DNA of 64,000 nucleotides from Linnemannia elongata (Eukaryota > Mortierellomycota > Mortierellomycetes > Mortierellales > Mortierellaceae), in the NCBI GenBank assembly GCA_036320915.1, contig JAXBDG010000006.1, positions 2,232,001 through 2,296,000 of the forward strand. Reading direction: 5' to 3'. The notes below the pieces were generated by a model. It did no database searches and was not told the DNA's origin. It was given only the letters and a program-made list of their open reading frames with translations. Positions 1-11,597 of the stretch are shown one piece after another (position 1 is the stretch's first letter; every line of letters starts with the position of its first letter). The translations under genes were made by a program, and so were the position numbers.

Positions 1-963
1 CACGGATCTGCCTATGCCAACTTGGCTATGCAAAAGGCCGATGTCATCATTGCCCTCGGAGCCCGTTTCGACGATCGTGTCACCGCCAACGTGGCCCGTT
101 TCGCCCCCGAGGCCAAGAAGGCCGCCCTCGAGAAGCGCGGAGGCATCATCCACTTTGAGATCTCACCCAAGAACATCAACAAGGTCGTTCAGGCCACTGA
201 GGCCATCGAGGGTGATGTCACCGAGAACTTGACCAAGCTCTTGCCTTTGATCGAGGGATCTGAGCGCAAGGAGTGGTTCACCAAGCTCGGTAACTGGAAG
301 AGCCGTTTCCCCTTCTACCATGTCCAGGACCCCAAGGGTATCCTTGCCCCCCAGACCGTCATCCAGGAGCTCGACAAGCAGACCGCTCACATGAAGGAGA
401 AGGTCATCATCACCACTGGTGTTGGTCAGCATCAGATGTGGGCCGCCCAGTACTTCCGCTGGCGCTACCCCCGCACCCTCGTCACCTCGGGTGGTTTGGG
501 CACCATGGGCTTCGGTCTCCCTGCCGCCATTGGCGCCAAGGTCGGCAAGCCCGACCACATTGTCGTCGACATTGACGGCGATGCCAGTTTCTGCATGACT
601 GGTATGGAGTTGGCCACGGCCGCACAGTACAACATTGGCGTCAAGGTCCTGATCCTCAACAACGACTTCCAGGGTATGGTCAAGCAATGGCAGGATCTCT
701 TCTACGAGGAGCGTTACTCGGCCACTCAGATGTACAACCCTGACTTTGTCAAGCTCGCTGAGGCCATGAACATCAAGGGTCTCCGTGCCACCTCGATGGA
801 GGATCTCCCCGGCGCCATGGCTGAGTTCTTGGCCCACGATGGTCCCGTCGTCTTGGAGGCCAAGGTCTGCAAGCGCCAACACGTCTACCCCATGGCCGCT
901 GCCAGCAATGCTCTTGACGAGTTCATTGTCCACCCCGACCAGGCCGGTCAAAGCCGCGATTAA
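1..963 (+). CDS. ILV2: Acetolactate synthase catalytic subunit, 3' exon (partial)
   Basis: This is the C-terminal part of the ThDP enzyme that makes acetolactate or acetohydroxybutyrate in mitochondria, the first shared step of Val/Ile/Leu synthesis. The frame is open from base 1 (HGSAYANLAMQKADV), so the gene starts outside the window. Visible family features are the central-domain segment ALGARFDDRVT and the ThDP/Mg site DGDASF followed about 25 residues later by LNNDFQGMVKQWQ. The Trp in that segment is the position that is changed in herbicide-resistant forms, so this copy is of the sensitive type. The end QAGQSRD and stop TAA at 961-963 match a normal fungal length. A polyadenylation-like AATAAA lies at about 1058. 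The 275-codon frame on the other strand is a shadow of this gene. Confidence 0.97.
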   Translation, partial: HGSAYANLAMQKADVIIALGARFDDRVTANVARFAPEAKKAALEKRGGIIHFEISPKNINKVVQATEAIEGDVTENLTKLLPLIEGSERKEWFTKLGNWKSRFPFYHVQDPKGILAPQTVIQELDKQTAHMKEKVIITTGVGQHQMWAAQYFRWRYPRTLVTSGGLGTMGFGLPAAIGAKVGKPDHIVVDIDGDASFCMTGMELATAAQYNIGVKVLILNNDFQGMVKQWQDLFYEERYSATQMYNPDFVKLAEAMNIKGLRATSMEDLPGAMAEFLAHDGPVVLEAKVCKRQHVYPMAAASNALDEFIVHPDQAGQSRD

Positions 964-1311
964 ATCAATTAGCTGCCGCCTCCTTTTCATGACACTTTCT
1001 TTTCCCCCTCACATACAACACCTCTGTAATATACCTCTTCCACCTCTTAGCATTTGCAATAAAACAAACAAAAACATGCAAAAAAACACACTTTTGTATC
1101 CATTCCTGTTGATCGATAACAAAGAGATCGAGAACGAGCCGAAGAAACACTAGGCTGCTTGTGCAGCACATGCGACTCATATTCGTTCTGTGTTGTCTTG
1201 TCGAAAAGAAAGTTCATCTGGTTGAATTGGCTGTTGTTATTGCAATAATTGATACACTGTACGAAAGGGAGAGAAAAAAAAAAAAGCATGTTTGGAGATG
1301 GGCGAAAATCT

Positions 1312-2609
1312 TTACGCGTCCTCCTCGTCTTCGTCACCTTCCCTGAAGCGAGGATTTGCCTTGGACCGCTGTTGTTCTTCCTCGTCCTCCTCTTCATCTC
1401 TCGATCTCTTGCTTGGTTCTATATTTCACGTTGAGGTATCAAAATGCACCAATATCAGTCAGTAAACAAAAGTACGCATAATCAACAAGCAGGTGGAGTG
1501 AACAAAAAACCAAGGCAAGTCAGAGAAGCATCGCATAAGTACCATCTTTCCTGTCCTTGTAGTCAAGGTTAGCACCCTCGGGGATGGTGGTAATAGCCTC
1601 ATAGTTGGCCTTCTGGTCTCTCTCACGCTCAGCCTCCTGTTTGGCACGGACATGTCCCCAACCTCCACGACCGGCATCGAATTCCAGACGGTATTCGTCA
1701 CGGACCTGGCCACCACTCCGTCCACGACCAAACTGACGTCCTTCTCTGTATCCATGATCCAGATCCGAACGGACGATACGTTCATCCAATTTTGAACTGT
1801 TGATATATTTCATGCAATCCAGTGCGTCTGCATTATGATAGTATCTATTCAGGGGAAAAGGGAGAGGGAAAAGGTTGTTACGTTGGTTTAGCTGTTTGAT
1901 GTGGGTGTGTACTGCACAAATCTCTTCAAAGACTATTCTTGCGACACAACTCGCCCTTTGCAATTCTGCCTGGATCTCATTTCAGTTTTTCATTTTCCCC
2001 TCAAATAAAAACAGGTACTTACTCGACAAAGCAGAAACCGCAGGGAGTCTTCTGGTTGCGGTCGAGTCCCATGATGATACGCTTGATCTCGCCGCATTTG
2101 GAAAAGAGTTCATAGATCTGTTCCTCGGTGGTGAAGAAGGAGAGGTTTCCGACGTAGAGGGTGGTCGAGTTGGCGAGATCCAGTGCAAGCTGAGAGGAGG
2201 TGCCCTGGTATTGTTGGTCCTTGTAGGTCGATGGCACCGACAGTGATTGAACAATCGAGGCCTATGGTTTTGTTTAGTTATTGGGTAGTGTAGTGAGGTT
2301 TAGGTCAGTTTTCATGTATGGCGCCATGGGAGTGTGGATGCGATTATTCTTGTTGGAAAGGGGGGATATCCTGTTATCTGTTGTAGTGATTGTGCGTTGG
2401 AGGTACGGTAACAATAGGTAGGGAGGTTGATAGTCAAGTACAGCGAGGCGTCAGGCATCTGCCATGGCCTTATGAGAGACGGTGTTTGCGCGACTGAACC
2501 ATCCTGTTTTCCTGTGATGAACCTTCCTGAGCCTTGTTCTCATGGTGCCATGGTCCGGGTGGTGTCGGCAATGGGTGCATTTCTCCTCCCTGTGTCCATC
2601 CTTTACCAT
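1312..2609 (-). CDS. CBC2: Nuclear cap-binding complex small subunit (CBP20)
   Basis: Binds the m7G cap of nuclear RNAs together with the large subunit CBC1. Coding exons by splice signals and frame: 2609-2607, 2261-2023, 1844-1543, 1418-1312, giving 216 residues. The RRM carries RNP2 LYVGNLSF and RNP1 CGFCFVEYY, and the family tail follows ([34 protein letters not shown], read across the exons). The acidic C-terminus ends DEDEEDA. The start is inferred: exon 2 opens in phase 0 at GCC after TAG, and an ATG directly followed by GTAAAG at 2609 would give MASIVQSL. This would make the first coding exon a bare ATG. The body is certain; the start is moderately so. Confidence 0.9.
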
Positions 2610-3088
2610 TGTGTCTTCTGCTTGGTTGTTGGTGAGTTGTGTGGTGTGCGTGTGTGTAGAGAAGAGCAGCTTTGTCTTTGTGGCAGACAGAGAGAGTCGC
2701 GTTGATGTGACTGTCGTGTGGCTTTGAATTAATTTGTGCATCTACCAGTAAACAAAGAAATGCCTCTACTTTTTTTTTTTTTTTTTTTTGTCGTTGGACT
2801 TCGATACTCCTGTCTGTCTGTGTTATTCTTTTGAGCCTGGCCCTTGCTTTCTTTTGCATCAGTTACCCTTTCAACCATCTCACCATCCCCTCCGACTCAT
2901 CACAAAACCGACTCCCCAAGGAACTCCCTCCGACCCCAACCAGGACGAAATACTTCACATACTCACTCACACCACACCCTCGACCCCCTTTCCCTCGCTC
3001 AACTCTTCTCCCTATTTTCTAAACTCTTTGGATTCGCTATCAACCAAAGGAGTTTGGAAAATATTCATATACATACCCTTGAGACACC
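2610..3088. other. Divergent promoter region CBC2 / UTP12
   Basis: About 480 bp between divergent CBC2 and UTP12. It holds a T-tract of about 23 bases at 2769-2790 and then a C/T-rich leader running up to the UTP12 start, the usual composition of fungal 5' leaders. No further gene or RNA is visible. Confidence 0.5.
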
Positions 3089-6000
3089 ATGGTCAAGGCA
3101 TATCAGCGTTACACTCCCCGCACCATCTTTGGTGTGGTTGCCAGTGGAAACTCCAACATCATCTATGATGCCGCCGGCAAATACGCCATCAGTCCTGCTC
3201 TCGAAGATATCAGCATCTGGGACCTCAAGAAGGGCGAGCTGGTACGTTTTATATGCTAGCACGAAGGATTATTCAGGCGACATGCTTTGCTTTTTTTGTT
3301 CCTACGCAGCAGATGGACATTAACAATTGATATGATACAAAAACAAAAAACAAAAAACAACTAGGTTGGGACATGGCACGATAGCGACAACAAGGCAGAA
3401 GTGACATGCATTGCTCGCAGCACGGATCGGGACAGCTACGCAGTCGGTTATGCCAATGGATCGATCCGTATCTGGAGCATGAAGACCAGCGACGTCCTCG
3501 TTACCTTCAATGGTCACCGATCCGCCGTCACTGCCCTTGCTTTCGATAAGTCTGGAAGTCGTTTGGTTTCTGGATCTAGGGACACTGATCTGATTGTCTG
3601 GGATGTCGAGGGAGAAGTCGGTCTCTACCGGTACGAGAACTGTTTCCATTCTTCAGTAGTTCAGTATTGAGTGTTGGTTGCAAAGGAACAAATTTTTCTA
3701 ACATGACATCAATTCTTGATCCGTTTTCTACACTATAGTCTCCGTGGACACAAGGATCAGGTCACATCGGTTCGGTTCTTGTCGCGGCCTTCGATGGTCG
3801 AGGGTGGCAAGCCCACAGATGGATATGTTCTCTCATCGTCCAAGGATACACTTATCAAGCTCTGGGATCTCTCAACTCAGCACTGCATGGAAACCTTGGT
3901 CGCTCACAGGAATGAGGTTTGGGGCTGCGATGTCAATGCGGACGAAACCATGTTGGTCTCTGGAGGCGGCGATCCCGACATCAAGGTCTGGAAGATCAAC
4001 GCTAACGTTTTGAAGACAGGACTGGCTGTTGGTGAGGAGGCCAAGGAGGTCGGCGAGGAAGAGGAGGAACACAACGCCCTGGATGAGGACGGAAAATTGG
4101 TCAACGCTATTCCCAAGGCCATCACATTCTACGGATCGATCCCTAGACAGTCCAAGGAGAGGGTCACGACTCTGGAGTTTCACTCGTCGCAGCAGTTTTT
4201 GGGATGTCAAGCTTCGGACAAGTCGATTGAGCTCTTCAGGATACGCACCATTGACGAGATCAAGAAGAAGATGTCGCGCAGAAAGAGACGTCAGAGGGAG
4301 AAGGCACAGCAGCTGCTGAAGAAGGGTGATACTGAGGGTGCTGCTGCCGAGGAGGCAGCGATTGGAGAGGAGGGTATTCAAGCAACGGATGAGATCACAC
4401 CTTGGCACATTATCCGGACGGGCGCCAAGTTGCGATCGTTCGATTTCGCACCTGTCAAGGATGTGGAGAAGGTTGGACATGTTCAATTGGTCACCTCCCT
4501 CAACAACAACACTGTCGAGGTCTGGACTGTCCCCCACCCCAACGCCGCCAAGAATGAGGAGGTTGCTGATGAGCCCAACAAGGCCTACACTCTGGAGTTG
4601 GCCGGACACCGATCTGATATCCGTACCGTTGCCCTCAGCTCTGACGACGAGTTGCTCTGCTCCGCCTCTAACAGTAAGTCCTTGGGTTTAAAGACTTGTG
4701 TATTTATTTTGAAGACTTCTCCTAGTACCAGCAACTGACCTTAACTATTGCTTCCTCGCTATAGACTCACTGAAGATCTGGAATGTCAAGACCACATCGT
4801 GCATCAGGACAATGGAGTGCGGCTACGCTCTTTGCTGTGCCTTCTTGCCCGGAAACCGCCACGTAAGTCCACCTTCCTTTTTCTGTGCTGGATGTTTATT
4901 GCTGAGAAACATGGTAGAGCGCCGCACACTAACACGAGATGAAAATATTCATGTACATCGTAATAGGTCATTGTGGGAACAAAGTCTGGTCATTTGGAGT
5001 TGTTTGATTTGGGATCGTCGTCAATGATTGAGTCGATCGAGGCTCACGATGGCGCGATTTGGTCGCTTCAGATCCGCCCTGACAGACGTGGATTGGTGAC
5101 AGGAAGTGCAGACAAGGAGGTCAGGTTCTGGGATTTCGACATGGTGGAGGAGGAGGTTGGTTCTACAATCAAGAAGCGACTCTCCTTGGTTCACATGCGT
5201 ACACTCAAGATGTCGGATGATGTCCTCTGCGTCCGTTACTCACCCGATCAGAAGATGGTTGCTGTCTCGTTGTTGGATGCGACAGTCAAGGTCTTTTACC
5301 ACGATACACTCAAGTTCTTCCTGTCGCTTTATGGTCACAAGCTGCCTGTTCTGTCGATGGATATCTCGTCGGATTCGAACCTGTTGGTGACCTGCTCGGC
5401 CGATAAGAACGTCAAGCTGTGGGGTCTGGACTTCGGAGATTGTCACAAGTCGATGTTCGCCCATCAGGAGTCGGTCATGGCGGTCCAGTTTGTCTGGAAC
5501 ACACATTATTTCTTCACAGCATCCAAGGACCGGACAGTCAAGTACTGGGACGGAGACAAGTTTGAGAACATTTTGAAGTTGGAGGGTCATCACGGAGAGG
5601 TCTGGGCGCTTGCTGTCGGGACCTACGGAAACATTGTGGTCTCGGCCTCGCACGATCGCTCATTACGTATCTGGCAAAAGACGGAGGACCAGGTTTTTTT
5701 GGAGGAGGAGCGTGAGCAAGAGTTGGATGATCTCTATGAGGCTACCTTGACAGCATCATTCGAGAAGAACGGTATGGTGGATAACGGCGAGGGTAACATT
5801 GGAGCACCTTCGACCAGCAATGGTGATGAGTTGGCCTCGGCCGGAAAGCAGACCTTGGATACCCTCAAGTCCGGAGAACGCATTATGGAGGCTCTCGAGA
5901 TGGCCGACGCGGAGATTGATGCTTGGAAGGCCTACAACGCTGCCGTTGCTCGTGGTGAGCGTGGCTTGAGCAAGCCCCAGCGGTCGCCCCTATTGATCTC

Positions 6001-6538
6001 GATGCGCCAGACTCCCGAGCAGCATGTCTGGAACGAGTTGCAGCGTGTCCGCCCTGCTGAGTTAGATGAGGCTCTCTTGGTCTTGCCCTTTGCGGCTGTC
6101 ACCAGTCTGTTGAACTGGCTCGATGTCTTTGTCCAGCGCGAATACAACATCAACCTGGTCTGCCGAGTCTTGTTCTTCCTGATCAAGTCCCACCATAACC
6201 AGATTGTCGCCAACAGGATCATGCGCCCCATGCTCGACTCTGTCCGCCGCAACCTCCGCGCCGGTCTCCAAAAGCAAAAGGTACCTTTTTTTTTCTTCAC
6301 ACTCTTTCGACAATTTTTTGTGGTGGCGTTCCTTAAAGTAAGGCACTAATTCTCACTCCCTTTTGATTTACTTGTTGTCTTGTAGGATGTCATTGGATTC
6401 AACGTTGCTGCCCTCAACTATATCCGTCGCGACTACGAGGCCAACAACACGTCAGAGTTCTTTGACGAGGAGGCCTTGCGCAAGGACGAAGAGAAGAAGC
6501 AGGACTCTGAAAAGAAGCGCAAGTTCTTGAAGATGTAA
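3089..6538 (+). CDS. UTP12: U3 snoRNP WD-repeat protein UTP12 (DIP2 / WDR3)
   Basis: A component of the UTP-B subcomplex of the small-subunit processome, needed for 18S pre-rRNA processing in the nucleolus. Six exons: 3089-3241, 3365-3630, 3739-4673, 4765-4862, 4967-6280, 6386-6538, giving 972 residues (yeast and human about 940). It starts [19 protein letters not shown], the family N-terminus, and has two tandem WD40 propellers (e.g. [45 protein letters not shown]). A UTP12-type helical C-terminal domain follows ([28 protein letters not shown]). The end is Lys-rich ([14 protein letters not shown]), as in nucleolar proteins. The second-propeller segment [17 protein letters not shown] separates it from PWP2. 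Confidence 0.96.
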
Positions 6539-7097
6539 AAAAATTTCAACATCCCAATTTTATTTCCCCTCCTTTTTCTCAAACAAACAACGCACATACA
6601 CAACTTCGCACATCCACACACACATTCATCCCCACCCCACATTTGCATTTTTTAGATGGTTTTCTTTTGTAATAAAAATAAGAAAGACAAAAATAATGGA
6701 AATTGGAAGGGAGGAGAGGGTTATAAGGTAAACTATTGTGAGGTATCCATATCCATCAGGCTGGCACAACTTATCGTAGACTTCATCCCCTCTGCAGACT
6801 CCGGTAGGTGAGTTGAGCTTGATGGGTCTTGGGAAGATGACAGTTTGATTGTCACTTGTAAGGGTTGAATGGCAAGGGTGTGTGTGTGAGTGAGGGAGGG
6901 AGGGAGGAGAGGCGATATCATTGCGAAGGGAGGAGGAAAGAAGAGTAGTGGCTTCTTGTGTCCTGAAAAGAAAAAAGGTTAAAGGCAGAGTTGGTAGACT
7001 TTTTTTGTTCATGCAGCCACACTCTTCATTTCCTGGCATTCGCTTTCTCGCAATTCCTCCCTCAACTTCTCAGCCCATATCTCACATCTCCTTCACC
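6539..7097. other. Intergenic region downstream of UTP12
   Basis: UTP12 3' untranslated sequence with AATAAA-like bases near 6672, then G/A-rich low-complexity sequence around 6880-6950 (GTGTGTGTGAGTGAGGGAGG). No gene is supported here. Confidence 0.45.
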
Positions 7098-8120
7098 ATG
7101 CGTACCAGGGCCTCTACTTCCAGTGCCGGGTCTTCTTCCCAACAGACCAGACAAGCCATCGGAGAAAAGTGTAAACTATTGGGTCCGGTTCCCGCCAAGA
7201 GAGCAAGAACCGCGAAAAAATGCGCCTCTAACGCTGAGAGGATCGAGTCCCTTCAGGCGATTGCATTACACAGCCAGACCCCGACCGTCATTAACCCATC
7301 CGTGTCGCTGGAAAACAAGAGCCGAGCAACACCTTGAACTCTATCAGTAGTCAGGTCTCCCAGGTCCAGAACACCCTCGCAAAATTTCAAGGAACCGTAG
7401 AACGCGTGGACCGAATATCCCAAGACGTTCAAAAGACGTTGACAACAATCCAGTCACGTACACTTGGCCGCACGCAATATTCTCTATGGCACCCATACCC
7501 ATACTCGCCATATCCTGTCCCGCCCAGTCTTTGCCCGTCGTCGTATCCTTACCCGTCACATCCTCATCCGTTGTATCTACACCCGCCATGCCTTCACCCG
7601 TCGTACCTTCACCCGTCATGCCTTCACCCGCCGTACCTTCACCCGCCATGCCTTCACCCGTCGTATCCTTGGCCGCCTTATCAACAACAACACATACACC
7701 TTCCAGCCCAAGCATCAGTGCAGGTCCCACCATCAGATGCTGTGACCCCTCCACCTCCTTATCATCCACAAGACCCGCTCTCCTTGGCGTTTCCTTATTA
7801 TCCACAAAATATTCAGCCTATCAGCATGGGGTACAAAATGCTCCCTGCCTGATAGAGGAGCATTGACGGTACGCGCTGCATGGGATGAGTTCCATGGTCC
7901 CCTCTCTCAACTAAAGAGTCAGGGCTTGTATTCAAATGATGCAAAGACAAAAAAAGCGTATAATCGTCGACGCGAGTTTGTATTGTTGGTACAAGAAGCA
8001 GCAGAAAGAGAGAATCGCCCGGTGGAGGTTCTTGTCGATGAATGGACAAATAGGTTTAGAGGACAGACCATTAACTCCATTCGCGAGGAATTGAAGGCCA
8101 AGCAGACGAATAAAATATAA
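7098..8120 (+). pseudogene. Decayed gene with coiled coil, Pro/Tyr repeats and a GCR1-like C-terminal domain
   Basis: Three frames in order look like one broken protein. 7098-7337 encodes a basic N-terminus from an ATG (MRTRASTSSAGSS...) ending in a stop. From about 7295 another frame encodes a heptad-like segment (SISSQVSQVQNTLAKFQ, RVDRISQDVQKTL) and then a Pro/Tyr-rich stretch to 7852. A third frame runs from about 7851 to 8120 with WDEFHGPLSQL, KKAYNRRREFVLLVQEA and INSIREELK. The last part has the W-x-E ... Y-x-RR ... layout of the GCR1-like DNA-binding domain that is repeated in early-diverging fungi. The shifts could be unrecognised introns, but no clean donor/acceptor pairs were found, so I call it a pseudogene. 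The domain assignment is tentative. Confidence 0.4.
7581..7670 (+). repeat. 15-bp tandem repeat, 6 units
   Basis: Six consecutive 15-mers of form ACCCGYCRTRCCTTC. They encode five-residue steps such as LHPSY/LHPPC in one frame and PSPVM/PSPAV in another, so all length variants keep frame. It lies inside the decayed GCR1-like gene. Confidence 0.85.
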
Positions 8121-8571
8121 ATACCCTTAACTACAAAAAGGATAGGAGTAGGAAGGATCCCATGATGCGTAAGAATATCAATCCGGAATATGATGGAGTA
8201 GTTTGATAATACTAGGATGGAATGAGTTCAAGCAAAGTAGCTCTCTTTGATAAGCTTTTTCATCGCGTTTGGTTCGCGTTTCTCCTCCTTTTTCAGGCAT
8301 ATTGCATAAATCCACCGACGCTGACCAGTTGTTTTTTTCTCGAAAAGAACAGATACGAAGAGGTAGGAAAGAAAAAAAAAGGGGGGGGCTCTTGAACCCT
8401 GAAATAGGATGGTTAGGTGAGGAGGTATCTCCCGACCGATCTTTCTCAGCAAGTAGACGCGCCCAGTTCTTTTCTTTTAGCTAAATGTGATTATTGTTTC
8501 TAGTGATTCTCGTTGATTTTGTTTTTATAAGAGAAAAATATATCTTTACAAGTCTGAGCCCTCTCCTGTTT
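8121..8571. other. Intergenic, convergent with RNR1
   Basis: About 450 bp between the decayed plus-strand gene and the RNR1 stop. A short G tract (GGGGGGG) follows an A-rich run near 8370. No gene seen. Confidence 0.45.
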
Positions 8572-11500
8572 TTATCCACTGCAGGCAATACAAGCATCAC
8601 GGTTGTCAATAGAACAGATCATCGCCGCCTCATTCGCCTCCTTGACTTCCTTCTCGCTCTTCTCAACACCACCAGCGCTACCAGAACCAACAACACCGCC
8701 AAGAGCGGCAGACTTGGTTGAATCAAGAGCAGAGGTATCGACCGTAAACTTGATGGCGTCAACAGCAGCCCGGGTCCTAAGATAATACATCCCGGTCTTG
8801 AGACCCCTCTTCCACCCATAGAACGCCATACTGGTCAACTTGCCATAGTTGACATCAGACATGTGGATATTCAATGACTGCGATTGGTCAATGAACGCGC
8901 CACGGTCGGCCGCCATATCAATAATCGCCTTCTGGGGGATCTCCCATGTGGTTCGGTAGAGCAGCTTGAGATCTTCGGGGATGTGGGCGATCCGTTGGAT
9001 GGATCCGTTCTCGGCCATGATTCGGTTCTTGAGGGCGTCATTCCAGAGTCCTCGGTCGACTAGGTCCTTCAACAGCCAGGGGTTGACGATCTGGAACTCT
9101 CCTGCCAGGACACGACGGGTGTAGATGTTGGACGTGTAAGGCTCAAAACACTCGTTGTTGCCCAGGATCTGGGAAGTCGATGCGGTGGGCATGGGCGCGA
9201 CAAGAAGGGAGTTGCGGACTCCGTGTTGGGCAATGCTAGCGCGGAGGGTGGTCCAGTCCCAGAGGTCAGTTGGGGTGACACCCCACATATCGGGTTGCAG
9301 AATCCCCTTGGAGACGGGTGAGCCCTCATAGGTTGTGTAAGGACCTTCCTCCTGGGCTAGTTCACACGAAGTCTCAAGAGCAGCGTGGTAAATGGTCTCA
9401 AAGATCTGGACGTTCAACTTGCGGGCCGCGGCAGAGTCAAAGGGCATCCGCATCTTGATGAACGCGTCAGCTAGACCTTGGACTCCCAGACCCACAGGAC
9501 GATGGCGCTTGTTCGAGTTGGCAGCTTCGGGGACAGGATAATAGTTGACATCGATGACCTTGTTCAGGTTCCTTGTCAGGACCTTGGTGATCTTGTGCAG
9601 CATCTTGAAGTCGTATGTGGTCTCGTTTTCGACAAAGGCGGGGAGCGAAAGACTGCCCAGGTTACAGACTGCAATCTCGTCGGGACTCGAGTACTCAATA
9701 ATTTCGGTGCATAGGTTGCTGCACTTGATAGTGCCTAGGTTCTGCTGATTCGACTTGCGGTTGCAGGCATCCTTATAGAGCATGTAGGGGTTGCCTGTCT
9801 CGGTTTGTGCCTCTAGGATCGCAAACCATAGCTTCTGGGCCTTGATAGTCCGGCGTGCCCGACCCTCGCGTTCGTAGGTCGTGTAGAGCGTCTCAAACTT
9901 TTCACCCCAGACATCCTGAAGACCGGGCGCTTCCGCGGGGCAGAACAAGGACCAGTCACCGTCATCTTCGATGCGCTTCATGAACAGATCAGGGATCCAG
10001 AGGGCAAAGAATAGATCGCGGGCACGAGTCTCCTCCTTGCCAGTGTTCTTGCGGAGGTCCAAGAAATCGAAGACATCGGCGTGCCAGGGCTCAAGGTACA
10101 TGGCGAATGCTCCAGGACGCTTGTTGCCACCTTGATCGACATAGCGGGCAGTGTTGTTGAAAACTCTGAGCATCGGGATAAGACCGTTCGAGTACCCATT
10201 GGTGCCAGCAATATACGACCCCGAGGCTCGGATGTTGTGGACGTTGAGACCAACACCACCGGCAGTCTTGGAAATCATGGCACAGGTCTTGAGGGTGTCG
10301 TAGATCCCCTCGATCGAATCTTCTTTCATGGTCAGAAGAAAGCAGCTCGACATTTGAGGACGAGGAGTACCGGCGTTGAAGAGGGTAGGAGAGCCATGGG
10401 TGAAATACTTCTCAGACATGTAGTTGTACGTCTCGATCGCGGAATCAATGTCATCACCATGGATTCCGACCGCGACACGCATGAGGAGGTGCTGGGGCCG
10501 CTCTGCAATCTTGCCGTTGATCTTGAGAAGGTAAGAACGCTCGAGGGTCTTGAAGCCGAAGTAGTTGTAGTTAAAGTCACGGTCGTAGACAATGGCCGAG
10601 TCAAGCCGGTCAGCGTGGGCCATGATGGTGGCGTAGGTGGATTCACCTATCATGGAGCCGTGCTTGCCAGTCTTGGGGTTGATGTACTCGTAGAGGTCCT
10701 TGATGACATGTGAAAAGACCTTCTTTGTTTCCTTGTGCAGGTTCGACACTGCGATGCGAGCAGCTAGGATCGCATAGTCTGGGTGCTTCACCGTCATGTA
10801 TGCCGCCTATGAGAAGATGAAAGAGGATGTTTTATGTCAGCCATTGTATGTTTGTTTTTATTGTTGTTTTGGTGGCAAGTACAATCCAAATTTGGTGGCG
10901 CATCTCCGTGTTACAAATAAACAAACGAGATAGACTTACAGTTTCGGCAGCCAGGTTGTCGAGCTCAGTGGTGGTGACACCGATGTACACACCAGAGATG
11001 ACCTACATTAGACAAAGTTCAAAGAGCAGTTCATGTCAGTTGGATGCACTGGCAGTGTCGAAAGCTCATTAGAGAGACCCTGTCGAATTGAATGATGGCA
11101 ACAAAAAAATGGCAATTACCTTGTGAGTGACCTGCACAGGATCGACAAAGTTCATGTCGAGGCCATAGCACAGCTTTAGGAGACGCGAAGTGATCTTGTC
11201 AAACGCCACCGGTTCTTTGCGACCTTTTTGTAAATGAGAGAAGGAAGAATAAGAATAAAAGGCGTCAGTGGATAGAATGAAGTCGGGTGTTCATTTTTTT
11301 TGTGTTTGTATTTTTTTACAAGGAGAGCGGGTCTTGTTGATTCAGCATGAGACATTCGCAATGAGGGTGTGTTTCCAAAAGTTGCGCATTCGGTACAGGA
11401 GAGTTGAGAAGTTGATTTGCTTACCATCTTGAACGGTCGTGTAAAAAACGAGTGTAAGGTAGAATTTTAGACAGCAAAAGGAGAAAGAGAGGTAACGGGC

Positions 11501-11597
11501 GAGTGAGTGACAAAATATTCAGACAGGAGAATCGGATGCAACGGACATATGACTCAGTGTAAGTAGCTGGGCCTTTACCTCGCTTGTTGACAAACAT
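8572..11597 (-). CDS. RNR1: Ribonucleoside-diphosphate reductase large subunit
   Basis: Class I RNR catalytic subunit, reducing NDPs to dNDPs in the cytosol with the small subunit. Exons: 11597-11579, a 3-nt exon 11427-11425, 11223-11120, 11002-10940, 10806-8572, giving 807 residues. With the tiny exon the start reads MFVNKRDGRKEPV, the family N-terminus and start of the ATP-cone; without it the Asp is lost. Catalytic features: SNLCTEI with the N-x-C-x-E radical/acid-base set, the partner redox Cys in [21 protein letters not shown], and the C-terminal swinging pair in ACIACSG. Tyr residues of the radical path are in [23 protein letters not shown] donor follows the first coding exon. ACGCG motifs lie upstream. 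Confidence 0.96.
11425..11427 (-). other. Putative 3-nucleotide microexon of RNR1
   Basis: Bases ATG sit between an AG acceptor (TTCAAG) and a GTAAGC donor. Exon 1 ends AAGCGAG and exon 3 begins GTCGCAAAG. Splicing ATG between them gives CGA GAT GGT CGC, that is R-D-G-R, exactly the conserved RNR1 start. Confidence 0.6.

Noticed and set aside
163..990. 275-codon open frame on the minus strand across ILV2
   Set aside because: Complement of a strongly codon-biased conserved enzyme; no start context or protein features of its own.
3872..4609. 245-codon open frame antisense to UTP12
   Set aside because: Crosses a UTP12 exon whose WD repeats are clear; no independent support.
10081..10713. 210-codon open frame on the plus strand across RNR1
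   Set aside because: Shadow of the RNR1 coding strand, with low-complexity Val/Asp/Gly composition.
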